64,000 nt of DNA from Symbiodinium kawagutii (GCA_009767595.1 VSDK01027192.1:263669-327668), one strand, 5' to 3'. Positions 10,204 to 21,830 are shown, counted from the first letter of the stretch. Numbers and translations are program-made. The notes: generated by a model not told the origin, from the letters alone.

Positions 10204-11310
10204 CTCAGAAGCTGCTCATCGTGTACAGTGTGGTGCTTTAAGTCAGAATCGTTTCTGCCATTGAGTTCCGCGTCGACATCCAAATCTACCTCGTCCATCC
10301 TTCTCCATCCTTTTCCATCCTCTTCCATCTTTCTCCCAGCAAATCTCATTCTTTATATTTCTTTACTCTTCAACTAGGAGACCGCCTCAAACATCAACTG
10401 ATCAAGAAGAAACTGCATCGTGCTCAGCTGCTTTGGCAGGATGAGCACCATTCGTCTACCTTCTCCCTCAGGCTGCTTGCTGCTTAGTTGCATGGTCATT
10501 GATGTAGCGAGCTAGCACATCTGGATAGTCCGCAGCATCAACACCTCAAGCACAGGATCCCTCAAGCTGCCATTGACTCACCAATCCTATCGCCCGAAGC
10601 ATGAAAACATACTTCAGCTGAAGGAACTGTACAGTCCGAAGCCACCCATCAAATAGTCCCTTTCCGTCACATTTCCTCAGACCAACTCTGATCGGTAGAG
10701 CTGGTAGAGTACCCTCATACAGTTATAATCAGCAAAATCAAGGCTTGTGGAAAGGGAGCATGATGGAGTGTGCATGACAGCAAAAATGCGCTGCTGAAGC
10801 ATCCAACGCTCCACAACCCCCCAAGAAAGAAAAAGAAACAAAAGAACATGCGCAGGGGAGTGCAAAAAGTTTACTCAGTAGATGCCGGAAATTATATCAA
10901 GCTGGTACTTGATGGCGGGGATCACACTTCAAACGATACAAGCAGAAAAGCAGCAGAGAAGCAGGAAACCGAAGAAGCCGGGAAAGCAACAAAGCAAAGA
11001 AGCAGTAAACCAACAAAGCAGAAAAGGGAAAAAAGGAGAAGCAGGACAACCAAAACAGCCCAAAACCACAGAAAGCAAAGAAACCACGGGAAATCAAAAA
11101 GCAAACTTGAAACGTGAAAGGTAAATAATCGCAAAAATATGCCCCTCGCAAACCAAATATATGCAAAATGGAAATTTGGCCGACCCATGTTGAACCTTTA
11201 AGCATCTTTGAGCGCTCTCCCTTTTCAGTCCAAGTAACCGCGGAGGACCTGTGCCAGTGGGACAGACTTACCTCTGTAGACGCAAAGCACTTCTCCCGCA
11301 GCGAAAGTTC
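10204..11310 (-). CDS. SET domain (histone-lysine methyltransferase-like), 5' exons
   Basis: Exon 11310-11272 reads GTFAAGEVLCVYR before a consensus GTAAGT donor, matching the SET opening (GxFAxxxIxxGExIxxYxG). Next come about 10830-10690 (LDFADYNCMRVLYQLYR), 10675-10582 (CDGKGLFDGWLRTV, GTGAGT donor), 10544-10473 (VDAADYPDVLARYINDH, the SET vDAxxxxxxARYIN core) and 10298-10204 (an acidic insert EVDLDVDAELNGRND, GC donor). The core then closes in the exon at 10127-9999. SET enzymes transfer methyl groups from S-adenosylmethionine to lysine, usually of histones. The NHxC cluster is replaced by INDH, so the class and activity are uncertain. Not every exon join has agreeing phase; one or more small exons may be missed between 11272 and 10544. 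Confidence 0.7.
10780..11130. repeat. A/G-rich degenerate repeat
   Basis: Purine-rich plus strand with AAAGCAGCAGAGAAGCAGGAAA-like units. Lys/Gln/Arg frames on plus and Phe/Leu frames on minus are by-products. The left end overlaps a SET-gene exon. Confidence 0.7.
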
Positions 11311-11444
11311 CTGAGGCCCATGGCTTGGCTCTCAGGACTCTCAGTAATCTGCGTTTCTCAGTGATTGAATTTTCTTCAGGTCGGCTTTATCTACCACCTG
11401 ACTCAACAAATCTCAACGGCAAGAGATTTCAATTCCGATGCTTT

Positions 11445-12040
11445 TCATGGCCATGTGATGAAGCAGTGATGCCATGTGGCTCGTAGCGAAGAGACCGCTT
11501 CCAGCTTCTGGAATTTCCGAAGGGAGCACTTGCAAACCTCCATCGTCGCCTCGCCTAAGACCAATGCAAATCTACCGTCAACGGGCACTCCCGGTAGCTC
11601 CTGGCACCGCTCCCCCTTTACAGGCATATATGCGCACAGATGGGTATCCCTGGCTCCTTAGCTCCCTCCCAACCAACGGCCAGAAACCTGGTGAAGTCTA
11701 CCTGGCTTTTCCTCACAGGACCAAGGTTTGAATCGTTGCTGCCAAGGGCGCAAATACACCATGTAAAAATGAAGCTCTCCATGAGGGTGTGCGGCGCAAG
11801 CCTGTCCAATTTTCACCACTTTCAGCTTCCAGGACGCTGTTTGTAAGAAAGTCGGCACAGTTCCAGAGCCAAACAAACACCAAGAGCATCCAAAAAAGCG
11901 CTCAAAAAAAGCATCACAAAAAAAGACATCCCAAAGCATCCAAAAGCATCCACTGTAGAGTCTTTTCTGATCGCTGCCTCACTCAAGCCCTGCAAACGCA
12001 ACTGGCTGTGCAAGGCTCGCACCTGGCAAGGAAAAACGGC
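11445..12040 (-). CDS. Minus-strand exons upstream of the SET domain, unrecognised
   Basis: Three protein-like segments: about 12030-11960 (VRALHSQLRLQGLSEAAIRK), about 11790-11705 (AAHPHGELHFYMVYLRPWQQ) and about 11615-11470 (VDGRFALVLGEATMEVCKCS). They are in line with the SET gene and could be its 5' part. No domain recognised. Confidence 0.45.
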
Positions 12041-12218
12041 CAGGCTCCACCGGTTGCAAGGCCTATCGCAACCAATAAAAAATGCACCAAAATTGAAATC
12101 TTGTTGGCTTATCAATAACTAAAATAAATTTCATATGATAATGCTCCAACTGTTTATTGGTTCAGATCTTATAATGCAAGATCTCCAGTTGGCTTATTCA
12201 AACTGAGACCTCAAGGTT

Positions 12219-12450
12219 TTGCGATCTTCGAGAAGGGCGGAATGCTTCACCCAGCCCCCACCAATCCTGGATCTCCTGGCCGTCAGGTGTGCTCACCGCT
12301 GCCCACTCTTTTGGGAAGTCTCGACGAAGCTCCTAGAAATTCGGACGACCAGAAGGAAGTGCAGTGCCTGGTGGGGCCTCTCAATCCACATGGTGTACCT
12401 GCAAGTGACTGTAGGTGCTTGTTTCCCCAACGCATCTTTTCGTGAACTCA
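12219..12450. CDS. Possible exon, strand unclear
   Basis: Open on both strands: plus reads LDLLAVRCAHRCPLFWEVST, minus reads RPHQALHFLLVVRISRSFVE. The minus version fits the neighbours but neither is recognised. Confidence 0.25.
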
Positions 12451-12533
12451 TTGCCAACTGGACCAATCATCAACCAAATGTACCAACCTGGCCAACTAGC
12501 CAATCAGAAACCATTCTATTGAAAGATGAAATT

Positions 12534-12630
12534 GATATATATATATATATGTGTGTGTGTGTATGTATGTATGTATGTATGTATGTATGTATGTATGTAT
12601 GTATGTATGTATGTGTGTATAGGTATTTAT
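12534..12630. repeat. (TA)n(TG)n(TATG)n compound microsatellite
   Basis: TA run, TG run, then about twelve copies of TATG. Confidence 0.97.
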
Positions 12631-12678
12631 TTAGTCATTTATTTACTTAAATACATACATTGATACGTGTTTGGGAGA

Positions 12679-12897
12679 TCATGACTCGATGTAAAAGAGC
12701 ATCACCCCTGGGGGAGCCCACCTCCTCCAAACGTAGTTCGGGGACACCACTTCGTGGAGCCCGGCGAGCGCATACACCACCCATCGGACCATCACTGAGT
12801 CACCCAGGTTGAACTTCCACCGGGATGATGTAATCCCTGTATAAAACCCTATAGGTATCCAGGGTAAGATGTAGTAATCAAGGATTAGTAACCAGTA
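12679..12897 (-). CDS. 72-codon open frame, hydrophobic then W/R-rich, unrecognised
   Basis: A minus frame open for 72 codons between stops and ending at 12679, with LDYYILPWIPIGFYTG in its first part and FNLGDSVMVRWVVYALAG, then SPNYVWRRWAPPGVML in its second. There is one ATG at DSVM. No domain recognised. Could be a terminal exon or the edge of an old mobile element. Confidence 0.35.
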   Translation of the reverse strand, partial: YWLLILDYYILPWIPIGFYTGITSSRWKFNLGDSVMVRWVVYALAGLHEVVSPNYVWRRWAPPGVMLFYIES

Positions 12898-13157
12898 TCA
12901 AACCACCAACCAGCTTAGTTTTTGATGTAATTCATCCAAATTCAAGGGGTGTTTTGACAATCTGGATGTGCAAAGATGTAGCTCTAAGATGTGCGATGCT
13001 CCGCACACCAATCCAAAGAGTCAAAACCAGGAATGCTATGGAATGCTGAATTAAAATCCAACAAGCAAAGCCGTTTCATTTTGTGGCAGTTGAAGAGAAA
13101 CCCCCCCAGTTTGCACAAACATGCAAGGACTAAAACTTTTTGGGGCATACATTTGTA

Positions 13158-13203
13158 TATATATATATATATTACATATCTCTGTGTGTGTGTGTGCGTG
13201 TGT
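13158..13203. repeat. (TA)n/(TG)n microsatellite
   Basis: Alternating TA then TG dinucleotides. Confidence 0.92.
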
Positions 13204-13214
13204 TGACGTTCGCT

Positions 13215-13335
13215 CTCGGTACACTTTGTTGCAAGGGAAACTGTCCTAAAGCCCATCTGGCTACAGAATTCCTACGAATAGCCCTGGCAAAGACGATTGT
13301 ATTCACGGGGTTGCTGTTTACTTGCTCACGCATCT
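13215..13335 (-). CDS. Probable exon, unrecognised
   Basis: Minus frame from an ATG after a GTAAG (about 13329) reads MREQVNSNPVNTIVFARAI then RRNSVARWALGQFPLQQS. Protein-like, no family recognised. Confidence 0.4.
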
Positions 13336-13662
13336 TACAGCACTTCCTCATTCACCCATAGTCTATCCCACACCTATCTCAAGCTTGAGATTCCAAAGCA
13401 ACGGAAAGGAGCTCAAGCATGTAGACTTTCCCTCTGAAAGACTGAGTTTTGATATTTCGCCCAAGAGGTTCAAGGAAGAAATATAGTTCGTGACTGGACG
13501 TCCCATAGTTGTCGAGGTCAAATAGTCAAGGAATATGCATCCAGTTGCTGATTTTCAGCTGCTAGGGTGGATGAGAACTGCCTGCTGCCGCTAAGGCTTT
13601 AGCTTGAGATAATCGGACCACTGGACCCCAAACACCATCCAGACCATCACAGCTGCATCTTT

Positions 13663-13746
13663 CGAAGCATGCGCGTGACACCCACTGTGTCCAGATAATG
13701 CCCTTGCAACTCCTGGCTTTCCTGAGCTTCCCCCGCCTACATGAGA
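13663..13746 (-). CDS. Probable exon, unrecognised
   Basis: A TTTTTTTTCTCATGTAG acceptor is followed by GEAQESQELQGHYLDTVGV and TRMLRKMQ before a stop. The acceptor tract and helical composition support coding. Likely part of the same minus-strand array. Confidence 0.5.
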
Positions 13747-14076
13747 AAAAAAACATCAGTGTCATCCTGCGCACATCCTTCCAGATAGATCAACGTAGTT
13801 TTGTCGTGCTTTCATGTCAGAGCGAGAGCACTTCTTACAGACTCAATGTAGACGTTTAGGTTGCTCAGATTTCGTCCAAAAAAAACACAAGCCGCCATGC
13901 CAAAGCACCCGTTGCTCGTGGGCGCGGTTACCCACAACTGACGTGGGTCCAATGCTTCTATTCATAACACTGCACGGCGGGCCGACATCAAGCGCAGGGC
14001 ACCAAATGTGAAAATTGAACATACAAAAGGATACAAGAGGATGACATCTAAGGCTCTAAGACACACAAATGGAAAG

Positions 14077-14143
14077 NNNNNNNNNNNNNNNNNNNNNNNN
14101 NNNNNNNNNNNNNNNNNNNNNNNNNNNNNNNNNNNNNNNNNNN
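14077..14143. other. Assembly gap (N)
   Basis: 67 unknown bases. Confidence 1.
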
Positions 14144-14687
14144 TGGCTACCTTACATCTTAGTTTCACAATGCCCACAGTTTCCACATCTGGTGTTCCAA
14201 GGACACTGGCAGACACACCACGATGGACTCAGCAACGCCACAATCTTCCGTGCTTAATTGACTTGCATCCGATTTTCTAGATACTGACCTCAAGATTCAA
14301 TGTAGGGTTCGCCGTCCCACCGGATGTGCGGTTACACACTTCTGACATCCGGAGCACACATCTTTAAAGGAAATTTGGTCCGAAGAGGCTCTTCAGTAAG
14401 CCATCCGCTGCTGCCTTGTGACTCTTGTCTCAATAGCATGGTACGGTACACGATTTGATTTGAATGAAAATGTAAGTTCATAAGCCAAAGACTGGATCAG
14501 CTCAACACCACAAGGAGACTAGATCAACTTAACGCTACTACTTGCAAATCTGCAATTAAAGGTTTGAACATGTCACCTGAACCGTCAGCTTTACAATCAG
14601 CGAAGCTTGGGTCAACTTTGCAGCTTACATCACCTTACGCATCAGCGGTGACGCTCCTGAAGCAATGGGCGCCTCTCCAATTAACGT

Positions 14688-14770
14688 GCGCTGTACGCTG
14701 TTGCAGCCCCAAAACCATAGGACTTGTACTTGTGGTCACCCTCGTTCCCAAATCGCGCCTGCTGTTGAGA
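14688..14770 (-). CDS. Probable exon, unrecognised
   Basis: After CAACAG the minus frame reads QARFGNEGDHKYKSYGFGAA and ends at TAA in GTTAATT, which could equally be a GT donor. Protein-like; no family. Confidence 0.4.
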
Positions 14771-14894
14771 TAGAACAGCGCGGGCACAAAAGAACCACCC
14801 CCGATACTAAGCCAAGTAAGAGAATCAATGTACCATCAACAATCACCATCAACGATCATGATCAACCATTCTTAAGATTCACAAAGGTCCACAA

Positions 14895-14968
14895 GTCAGA
14901 AGTCACTAAGCTTGGCCCTGGGTGCGGCACACTCCAACGACATCTGCGAAGGAGTCATGCATATGCCC
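14895..14968 (-). CDS. Probable exon, unrecognised
   Basis: After GCAATCGCAG the minus frame reads GICMTPSQMSLECAAPRAKL and stops. Same strand as its neighbours. Confidence 0.35.
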
Positions 14969-14976
14969 TGCGATTG

Positions 14977-15850
14977 CGCATATAATGTTTGATGGCATAC
15001 ATGCTGTCAGGATTCTTCAGGTTACAGGAGACCTTGACATCTGTCCATTGACATCGAACACAAATTAAATCTTGTTGAGGCTCGTCTTCCCCAATGGAAT
15101 CATCTACCCTACGTGCTGCCTCTTCTACTTTTACTTTAAAAAAAATCTGAACACGAGTTCCTCAGCTATCCTCAGCTAGTATGCCAGCACTGCATAGCAC
15201 TGCCATTGAAAGGCGCCACTTCTGGGCGGAGTGTGGGCATTTCACAACCCTGGTCCCATGTGCCGACTGAATGCAAGTTCTCGGCTTGGAAAAACCAGGC
15301 CGTCCATGGAACAACGCAGAACCCCTTGACCTGACACATTTCCTTCAGCAGAAGCACCCATACGATTCATACAACTCATACAACCCACGTGCGACCCATA
15401 GAACTGTCAAATACGGTCGTTTTACCACACAAGTGGTAATCGTCTTCTTGGGAATCGAATCACTGAGAGGAAAATCATACGGGAATGTCGGAATATATCA
15501 TGGATTCAAGCAAGGAAAACACCAGTGAATCCCTTGTCTTCTTTAGGGAAGAAGAATTGAACTGGAAGTGCGTTGTGAAAAGCTGATCATTAATCAAGTA
15601 AATCCAAGTCTCAACACGGCCTATTACCTATATAGCAGATTCTACTAGACAAGAGTTTGAAGAATCGTAGCTTCCACCGGCATGCGCCAATTGAAACCTG
15701 CAGCACTCTGTCAGTAGCTGCATGCGAGACAGGGCATGGATTCTGCTGTGCACCTCACACTTGACAATGCAACACATCCGCAAAAGCAAATGACCACTTC
15801 AGCAACTGGAAAGCGCTAAAACTTAGTAGAAATCAGCCCCGCAATCTTTC
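14977..15850. other. No clear gene
   Basis: Only ambiguous frames. On plus, 15180-15345 can be read as VCQHCIALPLKGATSG or as ERRHFWAECGHFTTLVPCAD, which cannot both be right. Confidence 0.4.
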
Positions 15851-15879
15851 AAGTGTGCCGATATTTCTTTCCAATCTTC

Positions 15880-16347
15880 TGGTTTCAAAGGGATTGCTTC
15901 AGAGGGGAATCTGAGGCGAGAAGCAAGGGAGTCTGCATGCACTCCTCTCCCCTATTCCTTGCTCCGTTGGAAGAATGCACTTGGAACAGCCTTTGTGGCC
16001 AAGCAGCTTTGATGTGCTCTTTTAGTGCGCTCATCCTGACAACAAACAGACGAAACAGACTGCCAGTGCCACTGCACCTTGAAACTGACCAGTGCAAAAC
16101 GATGTGCAGACGAGCCACGCGCGGGCGGAACGCACATTGCTCGCATGTCCTGACGCAACGCTGCGCAGCGATCACCGAAATGGGCTCCTCGCGATCCAGC
16201 GATCACAACACTGGGCTCCTCGAAGCCAACACCTGAGCACACAGCGATCCGCTCCGCAGCAACGGAGGTTGAACACACAGACACACTTCTGATGCTATGG
16301 GAGCAAGACTTGGAACCCATAGATACCAAAAAAAATCTAACACGCAA
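15880..16347 (-). CDS. Probable coding segment, unrecognised
   Basis: A minus frame open for about 130 codons includes RCAALRQDMRAMCVPPARG and DERTKRAHQSCLATKAVPSA; an overlapping minus frame from an ATG near 16038 reads MSALKEHIKAAWPQRLFQVH. A TGTTTGTTGTCAG acceptor near 16041 may separate two exons. No family recognised. Confidence 0.4.
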
Positions 16348-16855
16348 ATATATAAAACATAAATACCTCTTCTAAGACTTCCAAATGTCTAAAACCTGAA
16401 CAGTTCGGCAGTGCAGCCTGGCTCCCTCGGCAAGTCGTGTCCTTTGCCAGCAGACCTGCAATGTGATCACAGCCCCAACTGCACTTATGAACCCCTACGA
16501 CAAATGCTACGGCACCCCCTTTGATATGGGCAATTACCTGAGCCTTGACCATGGATACCATGGCTCATGTTGCCAGGACTAGGCACTTCCTAAAATCAGC
16601 TGATACTGCAGCGTCAAACTTGACTCAAAGTAGATGCACCATGCACAAGGTTTCATGACATGAAAATGCTTGGCCGCGGGACAATGCATTCCAAGCACCA
16701 GTGAGTTTCAGAATGACCTCAGTTTGGTGGCAACAGGCGTCTTGGGCCGAAGGAAAAAACCCAATGAACCATGTATATACTTGCCGTATACACTACGCAC
16801 AATCATAGCATATGCACCTGACATGTGCAGAGAGAGAAAGAGAAAAAAAGAGGAG

Positions 16856-17507
16856 TCAGGAAGAGTCAGGGAGAGAGATGCTTTTTGCATCCGCCGTCAC
16901 TAAGGGCCCGGCAGATCGAGGGCTGTCGTGGCCCTTCTCGGGAGCTCGGGGGGATAGAGGCTTTTCAGGTGCCGGGCTGGTTGCCAATGGAGGCTCAGGT
17001 TGAGGAGCCAGTGGGAGCTGCGGGAAGGGTCCTTGCACTGCACCCGGTGGCAACGGCTCTGCCATGGGTGGAGCTCCGGGGCAAGGCCCCAGGGGCCCTG
17101 GAGGTAGCAAGGCACCATTGGGAGGCAACGGATTGGGAGGCATCTGATTTGGCATCGTCAGGACCGGGGCGGAGTTCACTGGAATCGTGCCCAAGGGAGC
17201 CTCCGGCAACCTCCGCGACATCAAAAATGCCGAGTTCAAAGATGTTCAAAGGCAGCTGCCACCAGTTCTGAAGGCAGCTCTGAGGCAAAGACAAACATCC
17301 TGCATTGGAGGTATACCTGGGCAGCCTCGGGTCAGCAGCCAAAGGTTCACACACTTCTGAATGGCCAATGCTTCTGCTAAAGCCTCCGAGCAGACTTGCA
17401 ATAAAGCCAGCCTTCCCTATGCAGTTTTGGTGCCATCTACCACCACCTAGTGATGTACAAAAACGGTCTTCAGAGTGGATCAGCAGCATATGTTTTTTCC
17501 ACTCCAT
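16856..17507 (-). CDS. Proline-rich protein exon(s), unrecognised
   Basis: A minus frame with an internal ATG at about 17224 (MSRRLPEAPLGTIPVNSAP) runs through a strongly Pro-rich low-complexity region (NQMPPNPLPPNGALLPPGP and more) to about 16860. Upstream, 17330-17230, a different minus frame reads MFVFASELPSELVAAAFEHL, probably a separate exon. Pro-rich composition with varied codons suggests a disordered linker of a larger protein. Confidence 0.55.
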
Positions 17508-17509
17508 CT

Positions 17510-19810
17510 TCCTGCTTCAGTCAACACCCGTTGACACACCCAGACGCAAGCAAAGGACAACCTGTAGATGCTACGCATACATTAAAGTACCATACCATGC
17601 ACATACATAAGTAAAAAAAATTGGCAGAAGCCTCAACGTTGAACAAAGAGACGCCCCACTGAATTGGCACTCACTATCATCATGAAGTCCTTAACCTTTG
17701 GATCTCTTGTGGGGCCCGGCCCCACGATAATAAAAACAAAGCCTTCAAAAAGGTTTCATTTGGACGTTCGAACAATATCACAAACAAAGATGACTATACA
17801 AACATCGCATCATTACATACACGCATTCAAGGACAAACAAACAAAAACTGTCCATTTCTGCACCGGGGGTTCAGTGGTTCCCCCTGTGAATTTCAGACTT
17901 CATTCTTGTCCCACCTGATGGCTGACCACCCTGTCGCATGCCAAGTTACACCAAACCTGATCCATCCATCATGGGAGGTGGGCAAGGCGCGGGACACGGC
18001 GCAGGCCACATGGGTGGATTGAAGCCAAACCTGTGCCAAGATGCGTCGCAAAGTGGTGGGATGAATGATCTGATCATCGCGTATTTGATTGCTGCTGGTT
18101 GGTCTAAGGGTCAACTGACGCAATGCACTCAGCAATTACTGAGGCTTAACTAAGGCACTCAGTCACAACTCATAACTCTCATAGCTGTCCCAAAAATCAA
18201 CTGAGCCAAGGTGCGGTGGCACTTGCGACACCTGGGTGCCGGGCAGTGCTGCTGTACTCTTCGGCTGTGACATCTGGGGTTCCCGCCGGAGGAAACATTG
18301 GAGGCTGCCAAGGAGCCATGCCTTGAGCTCAGCCACAGCCATGAACTCAGCATCTCTGGTGCGAGTACAATGAACTCAGTTAGAATGAACTCGAATGAAC
18401 TCACAATGAACTCACCATGAACTCAAAAGAAGAGTGGAAACCGCAATCAGATGCCTATTCCGAGCCTTTCCTCTCGTCAAGAATTCTTCAAGACTTGCCA
18501 AAAAAAAAATCATGGGGAAAAATGAGAGAAAGAGACCCCAACCTTGACCTGGCATCGGCTGCATCCTCGGAGGCGCACTGCTCCAAAACGAGGCATGACT
18601 CCAAGAGTGAATAATAAGATCAATAAATATGGAAGAATGTCAGGCAGGCGTCTGAAGCCAAGCTCTGACGGTTCCACAACATCCGATCAGTCAGCTTGTG
18701 CTTGAGCGATTAAGTAAACTTAGAATATAATTTAAACGCATTTGCAGCTCGAAGATGTCAAACCAACGCACACAAAATACGTCAACTAAATATAAGGCGG
18801 TTATAATTTCAGCCGCAAAATATGCAGAAGACCTGAAATCTGAGGTCGCTGCTGAACATCGTTTGCCCAGGGCATGGCTGCCGCCTCCCCCAGCGACACG
18901 GTGCATGGCAACGCACCCAAGGTGTGTCTGTGTGTTTGTGTGTGTGTGTGTGTGAAGTGTGTGTCTACCGTGTGTCCATATCTATCTATTTATCTGTCTG
19001 TCTGTCTGCCTGTCCGTCTATCTCTCTCTCTCTCTCTTTTTATCTAGTGCATGATTACAGTACATTTTCCGGCAGCATCGCACATCCTGTTTAGAAACGG
19101 GCCTCATCAGGTACCCTCATACCTTGTGCAGCCTGGAGCCAGGCCCATCACTGGTGTAACTTCCAAATCTAATGAGCTTCACAGCAATGGGTGTTCTACA
19201 CCGTTTCAAATCCGGAAGCAGCGAGCAAGCATTGTGGCATCAAACCTGCGTGTAGAGCACGGTTGCTGTTTTTTTCCCGTCATTCCAAGATGCTTGGGTT
19301 CTCTGGTTGGCCAACATCAGAGATGAAAAAACAATGCTCTGGGCCTTAATGTCACAACAAGACCTGGCCTAGACGTTGGCTGCCTAGGATGCCAAGAAGC
19401 TACAGGCTCTTCCCGAGCTGTTACATGACGATGCGTACCATTTCTAGCTTAACTCCTCACAACCTACTTTGCTGCAAAAAGTTTGATGTGGCCAAAATCG
19501 GCAGATCCCGGCTTGCTTCGTGTTGTCATGCTAGGGAAGCCAGCGGAATACTTTGGGCGCTTGGGGAGCTTCCAGCATCTTCCAAGAGTGTGTAGCAGTG
19601 TGGCATACTTTCCGGCTGCAGGGTGGTTTGCATCAATCTGGCAGGTTTATGTAGTCCGAAGATCCTAGCATTGGTTGGCAGGTTCCAGCAAATGTCTATA
19701 GCGGCATTGTTTCCACATTTTATGCAGCGGTTGGGTTAGTTCCCTGGCTACGCTGTAGAGCGTTCCACCTTGACATCTTAGCCTCTCTGAGACCTTGTTT
19801 CCTTTCAGTT
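17510..19810. other. No clear gene; simple repeats at 18910-19045
   Basis: Short open frames only. A plus frame at 17938-18153 from an ATG (MPSYTKPDPSIMGGGQGAG, 71 codons) is the best candidate but is Gly/His-rich and unsupported. 18912-18962 is a TG repeat and 18975-19043 a TCTA/TCTG/CT run. Confidence 0.5.
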
Positions 19811-19813
19811 TTG

Positions 19814-20326
19814 TCAAAGGCAGGTTGTCCGAATCAACTCGTCTGTCAAGGAGCTGCTTTCAACGGTTGCGGGTGGACGAGTTCCGGTGTCCGGGACTGC
19901 GACACTAAGGCCAACAAGGCGGGTTTTCTTGGTCAAACCCTCCCTATGTTGGCGCATCCCCAGGGGGATATGCCTTCTTGGCATCCTCAGGGCTGGGATG
20001 AACAAAGCCAAGCAGACTGCTCCCTGCCTGCATTGGATCCATATGAGCCACATCAGCTGGCACTGTTGCCTCAATGGATCACGACTCGACGTAGGCCTAA
20101 GCCTGGTATGCAACTTCGCTGGCCTCCCCTCTGCCTTGCCCATGGGACTGAGCAACAGACCAGTGGCGGAGCCATGCATGGAGGCATAAAGCAAGGAGGC
20201 GCCTGCACTATGGAAGTTCTTAAGTGAAGCATGGCCTGCAATGACTTGGAGCTGGCCTGTGCCTGCGGCATCATCCCCATGGGCCTCAGCGTCCACGACT
20301 ATGTCCCCTTCATCGACGACCGTCAT
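19814..20326 (-). CDS. Open frame of 170 codons, unrecognised
   Basis: Starts at ATG 20326 with an acidic segment (TVVDEGDIVVDAEAHGDDAA) and stays open to 19814. The first half reads like protein; the second half is Arg/Pro/Leu-rich and may be past an exon end. The opposite strand also has a 100-codon frame, so strand is likely but not sure. Confidence 0.4.
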   Translation of the reverse strand: MTVVDEGDIVVDAEAHGDDAAGTGQLQVIAGHASLKNFHSAGASLLYASMHGSATGLLLSPMGKAEGRPAKLHTRLRPTSSRDPLRQQCQLMWLIWIQCRQGAVCLALFIPALRMPRRHIPLGMRQHREGLTKKTRLVGLSVAVPDTGTRPPATVESSSLTDELIRTTCL

Positions 20327-20361
20327 GCCCACTGAGCTTCATCTGAGCCCCACGCCCCACA

Positions 20362-20402
20362 TTCTGCATATTTTGCATATTTTGCATATTTTGCATGTGC
20401 AT
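20362..20402. repeat. (GCATATTTT)n, four units
   Basis: Short tandem 9-mer; gives an Ile-Leu-His run in a plus-strand frame. Confidence 0.85.
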
Positions 20403-20686
20403 ATCGCCTGGCTGACGTCTTCAGAAGGTGAATTGCTTTCTCCGCTGCGCACGCTCGGGGAGCTCACGCATTCTGATTACTTCTGCCGATCACATGTTGA
20501 ACAGGTCAAATCGTGGACTCGGTCTAAAACATCTATGACTCACAGTGGGTCAATTTCAATGGATAGGGAGGGTCAGGAAGGACTGGAGTCTTACAAAGAA
20601 ACAAGGGCATATCAAGCTCCCAAGGCACCCAAAGGACAAAGAAGGACAGCACCCCCAAAGCAGAAAAATTTGGGAGAAAATACTTC

Positions 20687-20868
20687 TCAGGAGCAGAAAA
20701 AGCTGCACTTCACAGCTCCTGCTGGGCCCGTTGGCGTCATGGGCTTCTTGATACCTGGGCGTGACCAACGTGACTGGCGGCACTGGCACGAGCTACCAGG
20801 GCTCCGGCGCTTACGCTTGTCATGGTCGAAGTGGCAGAACCTGGCAGCAACGACTTGCCCACAGCTCC
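20687..20868 (-). CDS. Exon with a CCCH-like zinc-finger fragment (tentative)
   Basis: The minus frame ending at 20687 reads WSCGQVVAARFCHFDHDKRK then RRSPGSSCQCRQSRW. The FCH plus basic tail recalls the C-x-FCH..KRKxR end of CCCH fingers abundant in dinoflagellates, but only part of the Cys pattern is present and no upstream PC(A/x)FF exon was found. A 214-codon plus frame (20241-20885) covers the same DNA, so strand is unsettled. Confidence 0.3.
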
Positions 20869-20989
20869 AGAGTCATGCATCCTGATCCTAACGGGTCCTA
20901 TGCTTAGAGGTTAAGGGCAGATTGGGGAATTGTTTTCCGACTTTTTGGGGATTTTTTTTCCGGTTCAGGACCCGTGCCTGGTAGGTTTA

Positions 20990-21720
20990 TGTTCAGGGTT
21001 GAGGTTGATTTGAGGTTTCCTGACTTTAGGGTTGCTTTGAGGGTTTATGGTTGCAGGGTTGAGTTAAGGGTTTATGGTTTTAGGGTTCATTGTATGGTTT
21101 TGCGGTTTTAGGGTTGGGTTTAAGGTTTTTGCTTTTAGGGTTCATTGTATGGTTTTGCGGTTTTAAGGTTCATTGCGGGTTTTTGCTTTTAGGGTCGGGT
21201 TTGGGGCCTTGTGGCCTTGGGTGTCTTTTTTTTGGTTTTTGTTGTAGGATTGGTTTAGGTTGATTTTTTAGAGTTTATGGTTTAGGGTGGAGTTTAAGGT
21301 TTATTGTTTTAGGGTCTATAGTCTTGGGGTTCCTTCTAGGATTTCTCTTTTTAGGGTTGGGTTTAGGGCTGGTGGTTTTAGAGTTGAATTTAGGGTTTAT
21401 GCTTCTATGGTTGATGTCATTGTTTCTTGGCTTTCGGGTTGATTTTAAGGTTTACAGTTTCTTGGGAGTGATTTGAAGTTTTCTGATTTTAGGGTTGCTT
21501 TTTGGGTTTCTGGTTAGGGTTGAGGCTGATTTTAGGTTTTCTGACTTTAGGGATTCTTTTAGGGCTTCTGCTTAGTGTTGAGGTTGATTTGAGGTTTTCT
21601 GGTTTTAGGGCTGCTTTTAGGGTTTATAGTTGTAGGGTTGGGTTTAAAGATTTGGTTTTAGAGTTCATTGTATGGTTGTGCAGTTTTAAGGTTGGCTTTA
21701 GGGCTGATGGTTTTAGGGTT
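20990..21720. repeat. Degenerate telomere-like TTTAGGG array
   Basis: Dozens of GGTTTTAGGG, GGGTTTATGGTTTTAGGG and TTTAGGGTT words with drift on the plus strand over about 730 bases. TTTAGGG is the plant and dinoflagellate telomere unit. It is imperfect and internal, so an interstitial telomere-like block rather than a chromosome end. Confidence 0.75.
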
Positions 21721-21830
21721 GGCTTGCTTGCTTGCTTGCTTCCTTCCTTGCTTGCTTGCTTGCTTCCTTGCTTCCTTGCTTCCTTGCTTCCTTGCTTCCT
21801 TGCTTCCTTGCTTGCTTGCTTGCTTGCTTC

